From NCBI GenBank assembly GCA_900541185.1, contig UQIQ01000057.1:1-13092 (forward strand): DNA of 13,092 bases, in the 5' to 3' direction. Numbering within the stretch: position 1 is the first letter of the stretch; each line of letters begins with the position of its first letter. Below the pieces are notes generated by a model that had not been told where the DNA came from, made no database searches, and saw only the letters and a program-made list of their open reading frames with translations. This document shows, piece by piece, positions 6,609-13,092 of the stretch. The translations under genes were made by a program, and so were the position numbers. This stretch comes from an uncultured Collinsella sp. (GTDB lineage Bacteria > Actinomycetota > Coriobacteriia > Coriobacteriales > Coriobacteriaceae).

Positions 6609-6628
6609 CCTCTCAGTAAACTGGGAGG
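6609..6628 (+). repeat. Inverted repeat upstream of nadE
   Basis: CCTCTCAG and CTGGGAGG (one T-G wobble) form an 8-bp stem around TAAA. No T-run follows, so it is not an intrinsic terminator. It lies in the 130-base gap (6566-6695) between the cassette terminator and nadE and could be a leader hairpin or operator. The only promoter I can propose here is weak: TTAGAG 6642-6647, a 16-base spacer, TAGACT 6664-6669. Confidence 0.35.
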
Positions 6629-6695
6629 TTGCTTTGGCTAGTTAGAGATATGTGAACGTCCGTTAGACTGAATCTCAGGGTAGAAGGGGCCTCCA

Positions 6696-8696
6696 GTGTC
6701 CAGATCAACAAGGCAATGCTGCGTTTCGGCTAATAAGAACGATGGCTTTTTGCGTGTGGCGGCGGCTTCGCCGCGGATTCGCGTGGCCGATGTCGAGGGC
6801 AATGCCGAGGTTGCACTGGCGGCTGTTCGCGAGGCTGCCGAGCGCGGCGTTCGCGCGCTGGTGCTGCCCGAGCTCAACTTGTGCGGCTATACCGCGGCCG
6901 ATCTGTTCCATAACCGCACATTACTGCATGCCTGCGAGGCTGCTTTGGTGCATATCCTCGATGAGACTCGTGAGCTGCCGATTGTCTTTACCATCGGTCT
7001 TCCCGTTGCAGTTGCCGAGAATATCTACAACTGCGCCGCCGTGTGCTGCGCGGGCGAGCTTTTGGGCCTCACGGCCAAGAAGTATCTGCCCAACTATGGC
7101 GAGTTCTACGAGCGCCGCTGGTTTGCTCCGGCGCCTGCGGATCCCGTGTGGGTTGAATTTGCCGGTCAGGGTCCGGTTCCGCTGGGTTCGGGGCTTATCT
7201 ACCGTTGCTGTGATGAGGGTGCCGAGGATATGGTGCTGGGCGTTGAGGTCTGCGAGGACCTGTGGGTGCCGGCGCCGCCTTCGACCGAGATGGCGCTTGC
7301 CGGTGCGACCGTGATTCTCAACCCGTCGGCTTCGGACGAAATCATCGGTAAGGCAGACTATCGCCGCAGCCTTATCTCCAATCAGAGCGCACGCCTGTAC
7401 TGTGCCTATGCCTATGCAGACGCGAGCGAGGGCGAGTCCACGACCGACATGGTCTTTGCGGGCGAGAACCTCGTCTACGAAAACGGCTCTAAGCTCGCCG
7501 CCACCAAACTGCTTTCCTGCGATATGACCGTCGCCAATGTTGACCTCGACCGTCTGGTTGCCGAGCGCCGCCGCTCGACGACGTGGACGCGCGCGGACGA
7601 TGCGCCGGAGGCCACAACCGTTGAATTTTCGTTTGAGGGCGTGCTGGCAGACGAGCCTGTCCTGCGCGATGCCTGCGATATCGACCGCGTTTTCCCTCGC
7701 GCGCCTTTTGTGCCGGCCGACCACGGCGACCTGGCCGAGCGCTGCGAGACCATCCTCGACCTGCAGACTGCTGGCCTCAAGACCCGCCTTGCCCACACGG
7801 GCACCAAGGCTGCGGTCATCGGCCTTTCGGGCGGCCTGGACTCCACGCTGGCACTGCTTGTGACCGTGCGTGCCTTCGATGCGCTGGGGCTGCCGCGCAC
7901 GGGTATCACGGCGGTTTCCATGCCCGGCTTTGGCACGACGCATCGTACCAAGTCGAATGCCGAGTCGCTTGCCCGCGACCTGGGCGTGAGCTTCCGCGAG
8001 GTTTCGATTCACGCGGCCGTGGAGCAGCACTTCAAGGACATTGAGCACGATCCGGCCGTGCAGGACGTGACCTACGAGAACAGCCAGGCCCGCGAGCGTA
8101 CGCAGATTCTGATGGATCTGGCCAACCAGGCTGGCGGTTTTGTCATCGGCACGGGCGACCTGTCGGAGCTGGCGCTCGGCTGGGCTACCTATAACGGCGA
8201 CCACATGAGCATGTACGCCGTCAACGCGAGCGTGCCCAAGACGCTTGTGCGCCATCTGGTGCGCTATGCCGCCGATGTCTTTGGCGGGCGCATTGCCGAG
8301 GTCTTGCTCGATATCCTCGATACGCCGGTGTCCCCCGAGCTTCTGCCGCCCACGGGCGACGGCGAGATTGCGCAGAAGACCGAGGATTTGGTGGGCCCGT
8401 ACGAGCTGCACGACTACTTCCTCTACTACCTGCTGCGTTTTGGCTTTGAGCCGGGCAAGATCTACCGCATGGCGCTCAAGAGCTTCGAGGGCGTCTACGA
8501 CGCCAAGACCGTCCACACGTGGCTACGTACGTTCTACCGTCGCTTCTTTGCCCAGCAGTTTAAGCGCAGCTGCCTGCCCGATGGTCCCAAGGTGGGCTCG
8601 GTGACGCTCAGCCCGCGCGGCGATTGGCGCATGCCGAGTGACGCCAGCTCGCGTCTGTGGCTTGCGCAGATCGACGCGCTCAATCCAGTTGACTAA
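6696..8696 (+). CDS. nadE: Glutamine-dependent NAD+ synthetase
   Basis: The enzyme makes NAD+ from deamido-NAD (NaAD), ATP and glutamine in the cytosol, the last step of NAD synthesis. The 666 residues are the full two-domain length. The N-terminal nitrilase-type glutaminase (about residues 15-290) shows its Glu-Lys-Cys triad as E59 (LPELNLCGYT), K128 (AKKYLPNYGEFYERRWF) and C186 (VEVCEDLW). The C-terminal synthetase (about 345-640) has the ATP-pyrophosphatase loop SGGLDS at 378-383 and the GTGDLSELALGWATYNGDH segment. The start is GTG 6696, with GAAGGGG (6683-6689) six bases upstream; no in-frame ATG lies before the conserved GFLRVAAASP stretch. The first ~15 residues (SRSTRQCCVSANK) are unusual in composition, so the exact start may differ by a few codons. 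High GC marks the return to core genome after the AT-rich block. Confidence 0.96.
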   Translation: MSRSTRQCCVSANKNDGFLRVAAASPRIRVADVEGNAEVALAAVREAAERGVRALVLPELNLCGYTAADLFHNRTLLHACEAALVHILDETRELPIVFTIGLPVAVAENIYNCAAVCCAGELLGLTAKKYLPNYGEFYERRWFAPAPADPVWVEFAGQGPVPLGSGLIYRCCDEGAEDMVLGVEVCEDLWVPAPPSTEMALAGATVILNPSASDEIIGKADYRRSLISNQSARLYCAYAYADASEGESTTDMVFAGENLVYENGSKLAATKLLSCDMTVANVDLDRLVAERRRSTTWTRADDAPEATTVEFSFEGVLADEPVLRDACDIDRVFPRAPFVPADHGDLAERCETILDLQTAGLKTRLAHTGTKAAVIGLSGGLDSTLALLVTVRAFDALGLPRTGITAVSMPGFGTTHRTKSNAESLARDLGVSFREVSIHAAVEQHFKDIEHDPAVQDVTYENSQARERTQILMDLANQAGGFVIGTGDLSELALGWATYNGDHMSMYAVNASVPKTLVRHLVRYAADVFGGRIAEVLLDILDTPVSPELLPPTGDGEIAQKTEDLVGPYELHDYFLYYLLRFGFEPGKIYRMALKSFEGVYDAKTVHTWLRTFYRRFFAQQFKRSCLPDGPKVGSVTLSPRGDWRMPSDASSRLWLAQIDALNPVD

Positions 8697-8724
8697 GGTT
8701 GGCTAAATTGAACCAATACGGGGG

Positions 8725-8754
8725 TTGCAAGCGTTACACTTTTGCAATCTGATG
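8725..8754 (+). promoter_or_regulatory. Possible promoter for the aminotransferase gene
   Basis: TTGCAA (8725-8730) could be a -35 box, with TCTGAT (8749-8754) as a poor -10 at 18 bases. TTGCAA also recurs at 8742-8747 as a direct repeat. TACACT (8735-8740) is another -10 candidate. The evidence is weak, but a promoter is expected in this 118-base gap. Confidence 0.3.
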
Positions 8755-8764
8755 GCCCGTATCG

Positions 8765-8796
8765 CGCGGCGCTCTTGTCGGAGCGCCGCGTTTTTT
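8765..8796 (+). terminator. Strong intrinsic terminator between nadE and the aminotransferase gene
   Basis: A perfect 10-bp GC-rich stem (CGCGGCGCTC / GAGCGCCGCG) with a six-base loop is followed by six T residues, a textbook terminator. It ends just 18 bases before the aminotransferase start codon at 8815. If the promoter lies upstream (8725-8754), it would act as an attenuator in the leader; otherwise it simply ends nadE transcripts. Confidence 0.93.
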
Positions 8797-8814
8797 ATAT
8801 CGAAAGGTGGCACC

Positions 8815-9978
8815 ATGCAGGCATCGCAGCGTCTCGACCGCTTTGGCGCGGAGGTCTTCGCCTCGCTCAACAACAAGCTTCTCGCGCTGAAGGCTCAGGG
8901 CAAGACCATTTACAACATGAGCGTGGGCACGCCCGACTTTAAGCCGTACGACCACGTGGTCGAGGCGCTCACGCAGGCAGCCCAAGATCCCGAGATGTGG
9001 AAGTATGCCCTGCGCGACCTGCCCGAACTCAAGCAAGCCGTGTGCGATTACTATGAGCGTCGCTTTGGCGTTTCGGGCATTACGCCGTCTATGGTGCAGT
9101 CGTGCAACGGCACGCAGGAGGGCGTGGGCCATTTGGGCCTGGCCCTGCTCGATCCGGGTGACACCATTCTGGTTCCCGATCCGTGCTACCCGGTCTTTGA
9201 GGCGGGTGCCAAGATCGCCGATGCCAAGCTCGAATACTATCCGCTGGTTGCCGAGCATAATTACCTGCCCTATGTGGCGGGTATCGATCCCGAGGTGGCC
9301 GATCGTGCCAAGTATATGATCGTGTCGCTGCCCGCGAACCCGGTCGGCTCGGTGGGCACGCCCGAGGTCTACGAGGAGATTATCGCCTTTGCCCGCGAGC
9401 ATGATCTGTTGATCGTTCATGACAACGCGTACTCCGACATCGTGTTTGACGGTGAGCCGGGTGGCAGCTTCCTGCAGTACCCCGGTGCGCTCGAGGTGGG
9501 CGTGGAGTTCTTCTCGCTCTCCAAGTCGTTTAACGTCACCGGCGCGCGCATCGGCTTTTTGGTCGGTCGCGAGGATGTGGTCTCGGCCTTTGCCAAGCTG
9601 CGCGGCCAGATCGACTTCGGCATGTTCTTCCCGATCCAGAAGGCCGCCATCGCCTGTCTGAACGGTCCGCGCGATGAGGTCGAGGCGCAGCGTCTGAAGT
9701 ACCAGGAGCGCCGCGATGCCCTGTGCGACGGTCTTGAGGGCCTGGGCTGGGGGCGTCCCAACGCGCATGGCTCTATGTTTGTGTGGGCCAAGCTTCCCGG
9801 TGGCCGCACCGATTCCATGGCGTTTTGCGAGGAGCTCATGGAGAAGGCCGGCGTTGTGGTGACGCCGGGCGCGAGTTTTGGTCCTTCGGGCGAGGGACAC
9901 GTGCGCATGGCGCTGGTCCTACCGCCCGATCAGATCGCTTTGGCTGTCGAGGCCATTCGCGAGGCGGGCCTGTATTAG
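8815..9978 (+). CDS. Class I/II PLP aminotransferase, DapL-like
   Basis: A 387-residue fold-type I pyridoxal-phosphate aminotransferase. The start is ATG 8815 behind AAAGGTGG; the frame continues upstream through the terminator, so longer versions are wrong. The cofactor lysine is K237 in SLSKSFNVTGARIGFLVG. D203 and Y206 (HDNAYSDIVFDG) contact the cofactor ring and phenolic oxygen. N175 (SLPANPVGS) and R364 (GHVRMAL), the substrate-carboxylate arginine, are in their usual places. FLQYPGALEVGVEFFSLSKS closely resembles LL-diaminopimelate aminotransferase and related Asp/Ala aminotransferases. It may therefore make LL-diaminopimelate for lysine and cell-wall synthesis, or transaminate Asp/Ala-type amino acids; sequence alone does not decide. 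It stands between its own upstream terminator and a 201-base gap, so it is probably monocistronic. Confidence 0.92.
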   Translation: MQASQRLDRFGAEVFASLNNKLLALKAQGKTIYNMSVGTPDFKPYDHVVEALTQAAQDPEMWKYALRDLPELKQAVCDYYERRFGVSGITPSMVQSCNGTQEGVGHLGLALLDPGDTILVPDPCYPVFEAGAKIADAKLEYYPLVAEHNYLPYVAGIDPEVADRAKYMIVSLPANPVGSVGTPEVYEEIIAFAREHDLLIVHDNAYSDIVFDGEPGGSFLQYPGALEVGVEFFSLSKSFNVTGARIGFLVGREDVVSAFAKLRGQIDFGMFFPIQKAAIACLNGPRDEVEAQRLKYQERRDALCDGLEGLGWGRPNAHGSMFVWAKLPGGRTDSMAFCEELMEKAGVVVTPGASFGPSGEGHVRMALVLPPDQIALAVEAIREAGLY

Positions 9979-10004
9979 AAACCTATTTCGACTCGTCAAT
10001 AGCT

Positions 10005-10018
10005 CGAAACCGATTTCG
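10005..10018. promoter_or_regulatory. Inverted repeat upstream of ldh (possible operator)
   Basis: CGAAA-CCGA-TTTCG is a 5-bp inverted repeat with a four-base spacer in the AT-rich region 9979-10120 before ldh. Its length suits a dimeric regulator site, but it does not match a consensus I can name; for example, it lacks the Rex TTGTGA half-site. Confidence 0.2.
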
Positions 10019-10084
10019 CGCAGTTATTTTACGAATACTGCAAACAATTTCGGTAAACGGTCGATTTTTGGCTGCGAATAGGGG

Positions 10085-10090
10085 CATAAT
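10085..10090 (+). promoter_or_regulatory. Probable -10 box of ldh
   Basis: CATAAT fits the -10 consensus in five of six positions and lies 90 bases before the ldh start codon. The -35 is unclear; TCGATT (10061-10066) would be 18 bases away. Transcription would begin near 10097 and include the hairpin at 10122-10154. Confidence 0.45.
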
Positions 10091-10121
10091 CAAAGTCCCG
10101 ATTGGATGTATTGGGATTACG

Positions 10122-10154
10122 ACAAGCCGCTCGGGTCGTTCCCGGGCGGCTTGT
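10122..10154 (+). promoter_or_regulatory. Strong leader hairpin before ldh
   Basis: A 14-bp stem pairs ACAAGCCGCTCGGG (10122-10135) with CCCGGGCGGCTTGT (10141-10154), with one T-G wobble, around TCGTT. Only a short T-rich tail (TTG) follows, so termination would be inefficient. It ends 25 bases before the ldh ATG and lies downstream of the probable -10 box. A leader structure acting as attenuator or mRNA stabiliser is possible; it could also be a distant terminator of the aminotransferase gene. Confidence 0.6.
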
Positions 10155-10179
10155 TTGTGGAGAGAGATGGGAGTTTCTA

Positions 10180-11130
10180 ATGGTTAACGAGAAGAAGGTC
10201 GCTATTGTCGGCTGCGGTTTCGTCGGTTCGTCTTCGGCGTTCGCACTGATGCAGAGTGGTCTGTTCTCCGAGATGGTCCTCATCGACGTGGACAAGAACC
10301 GTGCCGAGGGTGAGGCCCTGGATATCGCGCACGGCATGACGTTTGCCGAGCCGATGAAGATCTACGCCGGCGATTATTCCGATGTCGCCGACGCCGCCAT
10401 GATCGTCGTCACTGCTGGCGCTGCCCAGAAGCCCGGTGAGACCCGCCTGGACCTGGTCAACAAGAACGTCAGCATCTTCAAGTCCATTATTCCCGAGATT
10501 AAGAAGTCCGGCTTCGACGGCATTCTGCTAATCGTCTCCAACCCGGTCGATGTTCTGACCTACGCCGCCATCAAGATGTCCGGCCTGCCCGAGGGCCACG
10601 TCATCGGTTCCGGCACCGTGCTCGACACCGGCCGCCTGCAGCAGATGCTTGGTGCCCACGTCGAGGTTGACCCGCGCGATGTCCAGGCCTATGTCATGGG
10701 CGAGCACGGTGACTCCGAGTTTGTCGCTTGGTCCAGCGCTCAGGTTGCCGGCGTTCCGCTGAACACCTTCTGTGAGCTTCACGGCCACCTGGAGCATGAG
10801 GCTGCCGAGAAGCGCATCGCCGAGGACGTCAAGAACTCCGCCTACACCATCATCGAGAAGAAGCACGCCACCTACTATGGCGTCGCCATGGCCGTCAAGC
10901 GCATCTGCACCGCCGTTATGCGCGATGAGCAGACCGTTCTGCCTGTCTCCTCGCTCATGGTGGGCGAGTATGGCCTGTCCGATCTTGCCATCTCCATGCC
11001 GACCGTCGTTGGCCGCGACGGCGTTGTCTGCCGCGTCCCCGTGCCGCTGAACGATGACGAGCAGCATGAGCTCACCGTCTCCGCCAAGGCCCTCAAGGAC
11101 ATCATCGACAGCGTCGATTTCTCCTGCTAA
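10180..11130 (+). CDS. ldh: L-lactate dehydrogenase
   Basis: This 316-residue enzyme reduces pyruvate to L-lactate with NADH, recycling NAD+ in fermentation; it is cytosolic and normally tetrameric. The start is ATG 10180, behind GGGAG at six bases; an in-frame ATG at 10102 lies in the leader hairpin region and is rejected. The NAD-binding loop is VGCGFVGSSSAFAL, followed by the adenosine-binding Asp in LIDVDKN. Substrate choice is visible: AAQKPGETR has Gln83 where malate dehydrogenases have Arg, and R89 is the mobile-loop arginine. Catalytic D149 and R152 (LDTGRL) and H176 (GEHGDSEF) are present. It has its own promoter-like region and terminator, so it is probably transcribed alone. Whether fructose-1,6-bisphosphate activates it cannot be judged here. 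Confidence 0.96.
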   Translation: MVNEKKVAIVGCGFVGSSSAFALMQSGLFSEMVLIDVDKNRAEGEALDIAHGMTFAEPMKIYAGDYSDVADAAMIVVTAGAAQKPGETRLDLVNKNVSIFKSIIPEIKKSGFDGILLIVSNPVDVLTYAAIKMSGLPEGHVIGSGTVLDTGRLQQMLGAHVEVDPRDVQAYVMGEHGDSEFVAWSSAQVAGVPLNTFCELHGHLEHEAAEKRIAEDVKNSAYTIIEKKHATYYGVAMAVKRICTAVMRDEQTVLPVSSLMVGEYGLSDLAISMPTVVGRDGVVCRVPVPLNDDEQHELTVSAKALKDIIDSVDFSC

Positions 11131-11161
11131 ATCAAGCTCGCTAGAGCGAAAAGCTACAATG

Positions 11162-11196
11162 AAGGCGTCCGGGTCCACACGGCCCGGGCGCCTTTT
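11162..11196 (+). terminator. Rho-independent terminator of ldh
   Basis: AAGGCGTCCGGG (11162-11173) pairs with CCCGGGCGCCTT (11183-11194), 12 bp with one T-G wobble, and is followed by TT. It lies 31 bases after the ldh stop. TACAAT at 11155-11160 just before it looks like a -10 box, but no matching -35 is visible. Confidence 0.85.
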
Positions 11197-11226
11197 GGTG
11201 CAAAGTAACCTGACCCCAATGCACCA
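11195..11226. repeat. Dispersed inverted-repeat element, copy 1
   Basis: The element begins TTGGTGCAAAG, has AACCTGACCCC in the middle and ends ATGCACCA; the outer TGGTGCA/TGCACCA are inverted repeats. It matches the copy at 12420-12453 with a few substitutions and a one-base indel. Both copies lie just outside the DUF2974 gene. AACCTGTCCCC-type cores are, from memory, common in REP-like intergenic repeats of many bacteria. No transposase is in this window. Confidence 0.7.
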
Positions 11227-11256
11227 TCCCAATACACCATAGTTGATGGGAGGGCC

Positions 11257-12417
11257 ATGTCGGATTCGCCTAATTTTTTGACCTATGCTCAGACGGCGTT
11301 TGATCCGTTTGAGGAGCGGCCGTTCTGCGCGGTGGACAGCCTGGTCTTTGCGTGGTTGTCCTATTTGCGTTTGCCGGGTGATATGGCGGAGCTGACGAAC
11401 TGGCAGGGCCTAGACGTACGCGAGCTGCTGCGTGCCGAGTGCTATCGGGACATGATTGACGACTTGTGGGATCCAGAGGGGAGCAGGGCCTTGTTGGAGG
11501 CCGTGGCAGCAAGTCCTCGCTACCGTGGCGTGCACGTTTGCGGCTATCGTGCTGTGAGCGATATGGTGGCGACGGAGCAGTTTGCAGCCATGGCGTTCCG
11601 GTTTCCGGCGGGGTTTAGTTATCTTTCCTTCCGGGGGACCGATAGTACGATTGTGGGCTGGAAAGAAGACTTTAACATGGCGTTCCGGTGTCCTGTGCCG
11701 GCCCAGGAATCCGCGGCACGTTATGTGGACGAGGCGGCGGATGCGATTGGCGGGCCGCTTTTGTGCGGGGGTCATTCCAAGGGTGGAAACCTTGCGGTGT
11801 ACGGTGCAGCGATGTGCTCCGATGTTGCCCGTGAACGAATCGAACGGGCGTATTCCCATGATGGCCCGGGCTTCGTCGAGGAGTTTCTGAACGGCAACGC
11901 CTTTGCCGATCTTTCCGGTCGAATCGACAAGACGCTACCTCGGTCGTCGATCTTTGGCATGATGTTCGAGACACAGGAGGACTATGCCATCGTTGAGAGC
12001 ACCGAGTTCAGCCTGCTGCAGCACAATCCCTTTAGCTGGGTGGTTGATGGTCACGACTTCGTGTACTGTGAGCGCCTGTCTGCCGGTGCTCGATACGTTG
12101 ATGGTTCCATTCGTGAGATGCTGCTTGCAGTGTCGCCTAGCGAACGCGAGCGTTTTGTAGATGCGTTGTTCTCCGTGTTTGAGGCTACGGGTGCTGAGCG
12201 GTTTGCGGATATCGCTGGGAATCTGCGCGAGAGCCTGCCCGTGATGCTCCAGGCTGCGCAAGGCTTTGACGAGGATACACGACGCTTTGTCTCGCAGACC
12301 ATCGTTGCGATTCTTAAGTGTGCGCTGCTGCCCAAACGACCCCAGATCGACGTGCCCGCTGCCGGCAAGAGTTTGGCAGAACAGCTCGAGGCTTGGCAGT
12401 CCGAGCTCCTGCGCTAA
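11257..12417 (+). CDS. DUF2974 (Mbeg1-like) alpha/beta-hydrolase-fold protein
   Basis: A 386-residue protein starting at ATG 11257 behind GGGAGGG. The family is DUF2974/Mbeg1-like, which has an alpha/beta-hydrolase fold related to class 3 lipases. Visible hallmarks are FSYLSFRGTDSTIVGWKEDF, with the strand before the oxyanion region, and the nucleophile elbow GGHSKGGNLAVY with Ser174. HDGPGF and VDGHDFVY hold candidate catalytic Asp and His residues further on. No signal peptide or membrane span is seen, so a cytosolic enzyme is likely. The substrate is unknown; lipid or ester hydrolysis would follow only from the fold. The gene stands between two copies of a dispersed repeat and has no close partner gene. 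The C-terminal ~100 residues are mostly helical and outside the recognisable core. Confidence 0.9.
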   Translation: MSDSPNFLTYAQTAFDPFEERPFCAVDSLVFAWLSYLRLPGDMAELTNWQGLDVRELLRAECYRDMIDDLWDPEGSRALLEAVAASPRYRGVHVCGYRAVSDMVATEQFAAMAFRFPAGFSYLSFRGTDSTIVGWKEDFNMAFRCPVPAQESAARYVDEAADAIGGPLLCGGHSKGGNLAVYGAAMCSDVARERIERAYSHDGPGFVEEFLNGNAFADLSGRIDKTLPRSSIFGMMFETQEDYAIVESTEFSLLQHNPFSWVVDGHDFVYCERLSAGARYVDGSIREMLLAVSPSERERFVDALFSVFEATGAERFADIAGNLRESLPVMLQAAQGFDEDTRRFVSQTIVAILKCALLPKRPQIDVPAAGKSLAEQLEAWQSELLR

Positions 12418-12419
12418 CC

Positions 12420-12453
12420 ATTGGTGCAAGCAACCTGTCCCCGATGCACCAAT
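12420..12453. repeat. Dispersed inverted-repeat element, copy 2
   Basis: Perfect 9-bp arms ATTGGTGCA (12420-12428) and TGCACCAAT (12445-12453) flank AGCAACCTGTCCCCGA. The element begins two bases after the DUF2974 stop codon. It is the better-preserved of the two copies; the shared inner core is AACCTG-CCCC. The stem could form a hairpin in RNA, but no T-run follows. Confidence 0.75.
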
Positions 12454-12483
12454 CTTCGAAGCGCCTGGGGCGGGCTCGACCGC

Positions 12484-12489
12484 TATACT
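12484..12489 (+). promoter_or_regulatory. Probable -10 box of the ndpA-like gene
   Basis: TATACT fits the -10 consensus in five of six positions and is 30-39 bases before the candidate start codons, giving a short leader. No good -35 box is found at the usual spacing. Confidence 0.45.
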
Positions 12490-12518
12490 GATTCGTGCCG
12501 AAATCGATCTAGAACGGA

Positions 12519-13049
12519 ATGCCGTATATGAAAATCAATCACGCGATTCTGCATATCCTGGACTTTGACTCTGCCGTCAACGTCATGAGCCAGCGAGAGC
12601 TCGATATCGAGAGCCGTACCGTGCGCAACTTCGTGACCACGCATCTGCGCCGCGCACGCACCTCGGCCGACAATAAACGCGCCACGTTTGCCGAGAACTC
12701 CGCATTCGGCGGCGAGCTCAAGGGCTATTTCTTTGGTGAGCGTGAGTTCGTGGACCTGTCTCAGCAGATTGCGGAGTTCATCTCTTCCGAACTTACCAAG
12801 GCCGAGAAAGCCGAGTCCACTGACGTGCTTGTGGCGGACTTTGATGACGATGAGGATGCCCGCTGGTTTGCCGTGATGCTGCTGGGCTCCAAGCAGGCTT
12901 TTATGCACGAGGTAGGTCGCGAAGAGGGCGAGGTGCGCAACGACATTGCGCGCCACTACGCCATTCTGCCGAACCCTTCGCAAAAGGTGCCGAGCTATGC
13001 AATCGTGCGTGCAAGCACCATGGAGATCGGCTATGTGGACAAGAAACGC
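12519..13049 (+). CDS. NdpA-type nucleoid-associated protein, C-terminus missing
   Basis: 177 residues are present before the contig ends in adapter; full members of the NdpA/YejK 37-kDa nucleoid-associated family are about 330-350 residues, so roughly half is missing. ATG 12519 and ATG 12528 are both possible. The second gives MKINHAILHILDF, closer to the family opening; GGA at 12514-12516 is the only Shine-Dalgarno-like sequence. Features that fit the family are the opening, the FFGEREFVDLSQQIAEFI helix, and the strand VLVADFDDDEDARWFAVMLLGSKQAF. Family members associate with the chromosome, though their precise function is poorly defined. Some relatives occur near defence or phage genes, but nothing here shows that. 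Confidence 0.82.
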
Positions 13050-13092
13050 CTGTCTCTTATACACATCTGACGCTGCCGACGACTTAATAGGT
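13050..13092. other. Nextera adapter and i5 index (artefact)
   Basis: Bases 13050-13068 (CTGTCTCTTATACACATCT) are the reverse complement of the Tn5 mosaic end, and 13069-13082 (GACGCTGCCGACGA) the rest of the Read-1 adapter. On the reverse strand the next eight bases read CTATTAAG, which I recall as Nextera i5 index S518, followed by AC from the P5 primer. This is library construct sequence, not genome. Confidence 0.97.

Noticed and set aside
2257..6624. TAAACTGG at both edges of the AT-rich block as attachment-site direct repeats
   Set aside because: Only eight bases are shared (2257-2264 and 6617-6624), which is expected by chance, and no integrase is present.
6566..6695. Riboswitch upstream of nadE
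   Set aside because: Only one short hairpin is visible; no conserved riboswitch motif could be recognised.
6921..8516. 531-residue minus-strand reading frame opposite nadE
   Set aside because: It is a shadow of a GC-rich gene with clear NAD synthetase motifs on the plus strand; it has no recognisable domain or ribosome binding site support.
8734..9900. 388-residue minus-strand frame opposite the aminotransferase, and similar frames opposite ldh and DUF2974
   Set aside because: They mirror well-identified plus-strand enzymes and show biased, domain-free composition.
39..13049. CRISPR array, tRNA or rRNA genes
   Set aside because: No regularly spaced repeats and no tRNA or rRNA signatures were found on reading the sequence.
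1..13092. Transposon bounded by 38-bp terminal inverted repeats
   Set aside because: The repeats are the Nextera adapter including the Tn5 mosaic end and index bases; no transposase gene lies between them.

Overview
The genomic part of this contig runs from about 39 to 13049. The outer ends (about 1-38 and 13050-13092) are Illumina Nextera adapter left in the assembly, so the first and last genes are cut by the contig edge and do not end naturally. Most genes are GC-rich and their content suggests a gut actinobacterium of the Coriobacteriia, most likely Collinsella: a two-domain NAD synthetase, an L-lactate dehydrogenase for fermentation, a DapL-like aminotransferase, an Mbeg1-like (DUF2974) hydrolase and an NdpA-type nucleoid protein. 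The genus is an inference from protein style and composition; there is no rRNA gene.

Layout. On the minus strand at the left are a truncated protein with a helix-turn-helix-like head and a long charged tail (39-1028) and a membrane protein with a Ser/Thr/Gly-rich tail (1165-2115). A visibly AT-richer block follows on the plus strand (about 2250-6570): a small conserved protein (2292), a DUF2087 protein (2611), an MFS exporter (2867), a B12-binding radical SAM enzyme split by one in-frame TAA (4062-4619 and 4620-6383), a 36-residue acidic peptide behind a very strong ribosome binding site (6397-6507), and a strong terminator (6532-6565). GC-rich housekeeping genes then resume: nadE (6696), a class I/II aminotransferase (8815), ldh (10180), a DUF2974 protein (11257) and a truncated ndpA (12519).

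The most interesting part is the AT-rich block. A cobalamin-type radical SAM enzyme whose C-terminus looks like winged-helix peptide-recognition domains, an exporter just upstream, and a tiny peptide gene 13 bases downstream of the enzyme together look like a compact RiPP (ribosomally made, post-translationally modified peptide) cassette acquired by transfer. In this strain the modifying enzyme appears disabled, or split, by a single nonsense codon at a position where I expect glutamine. The housekeeping half also shows a dispersed 31-34 bp inverted-repeat element on both sides of the DUF2974 gene, and strong hairpins immediately upstream of two start codons.
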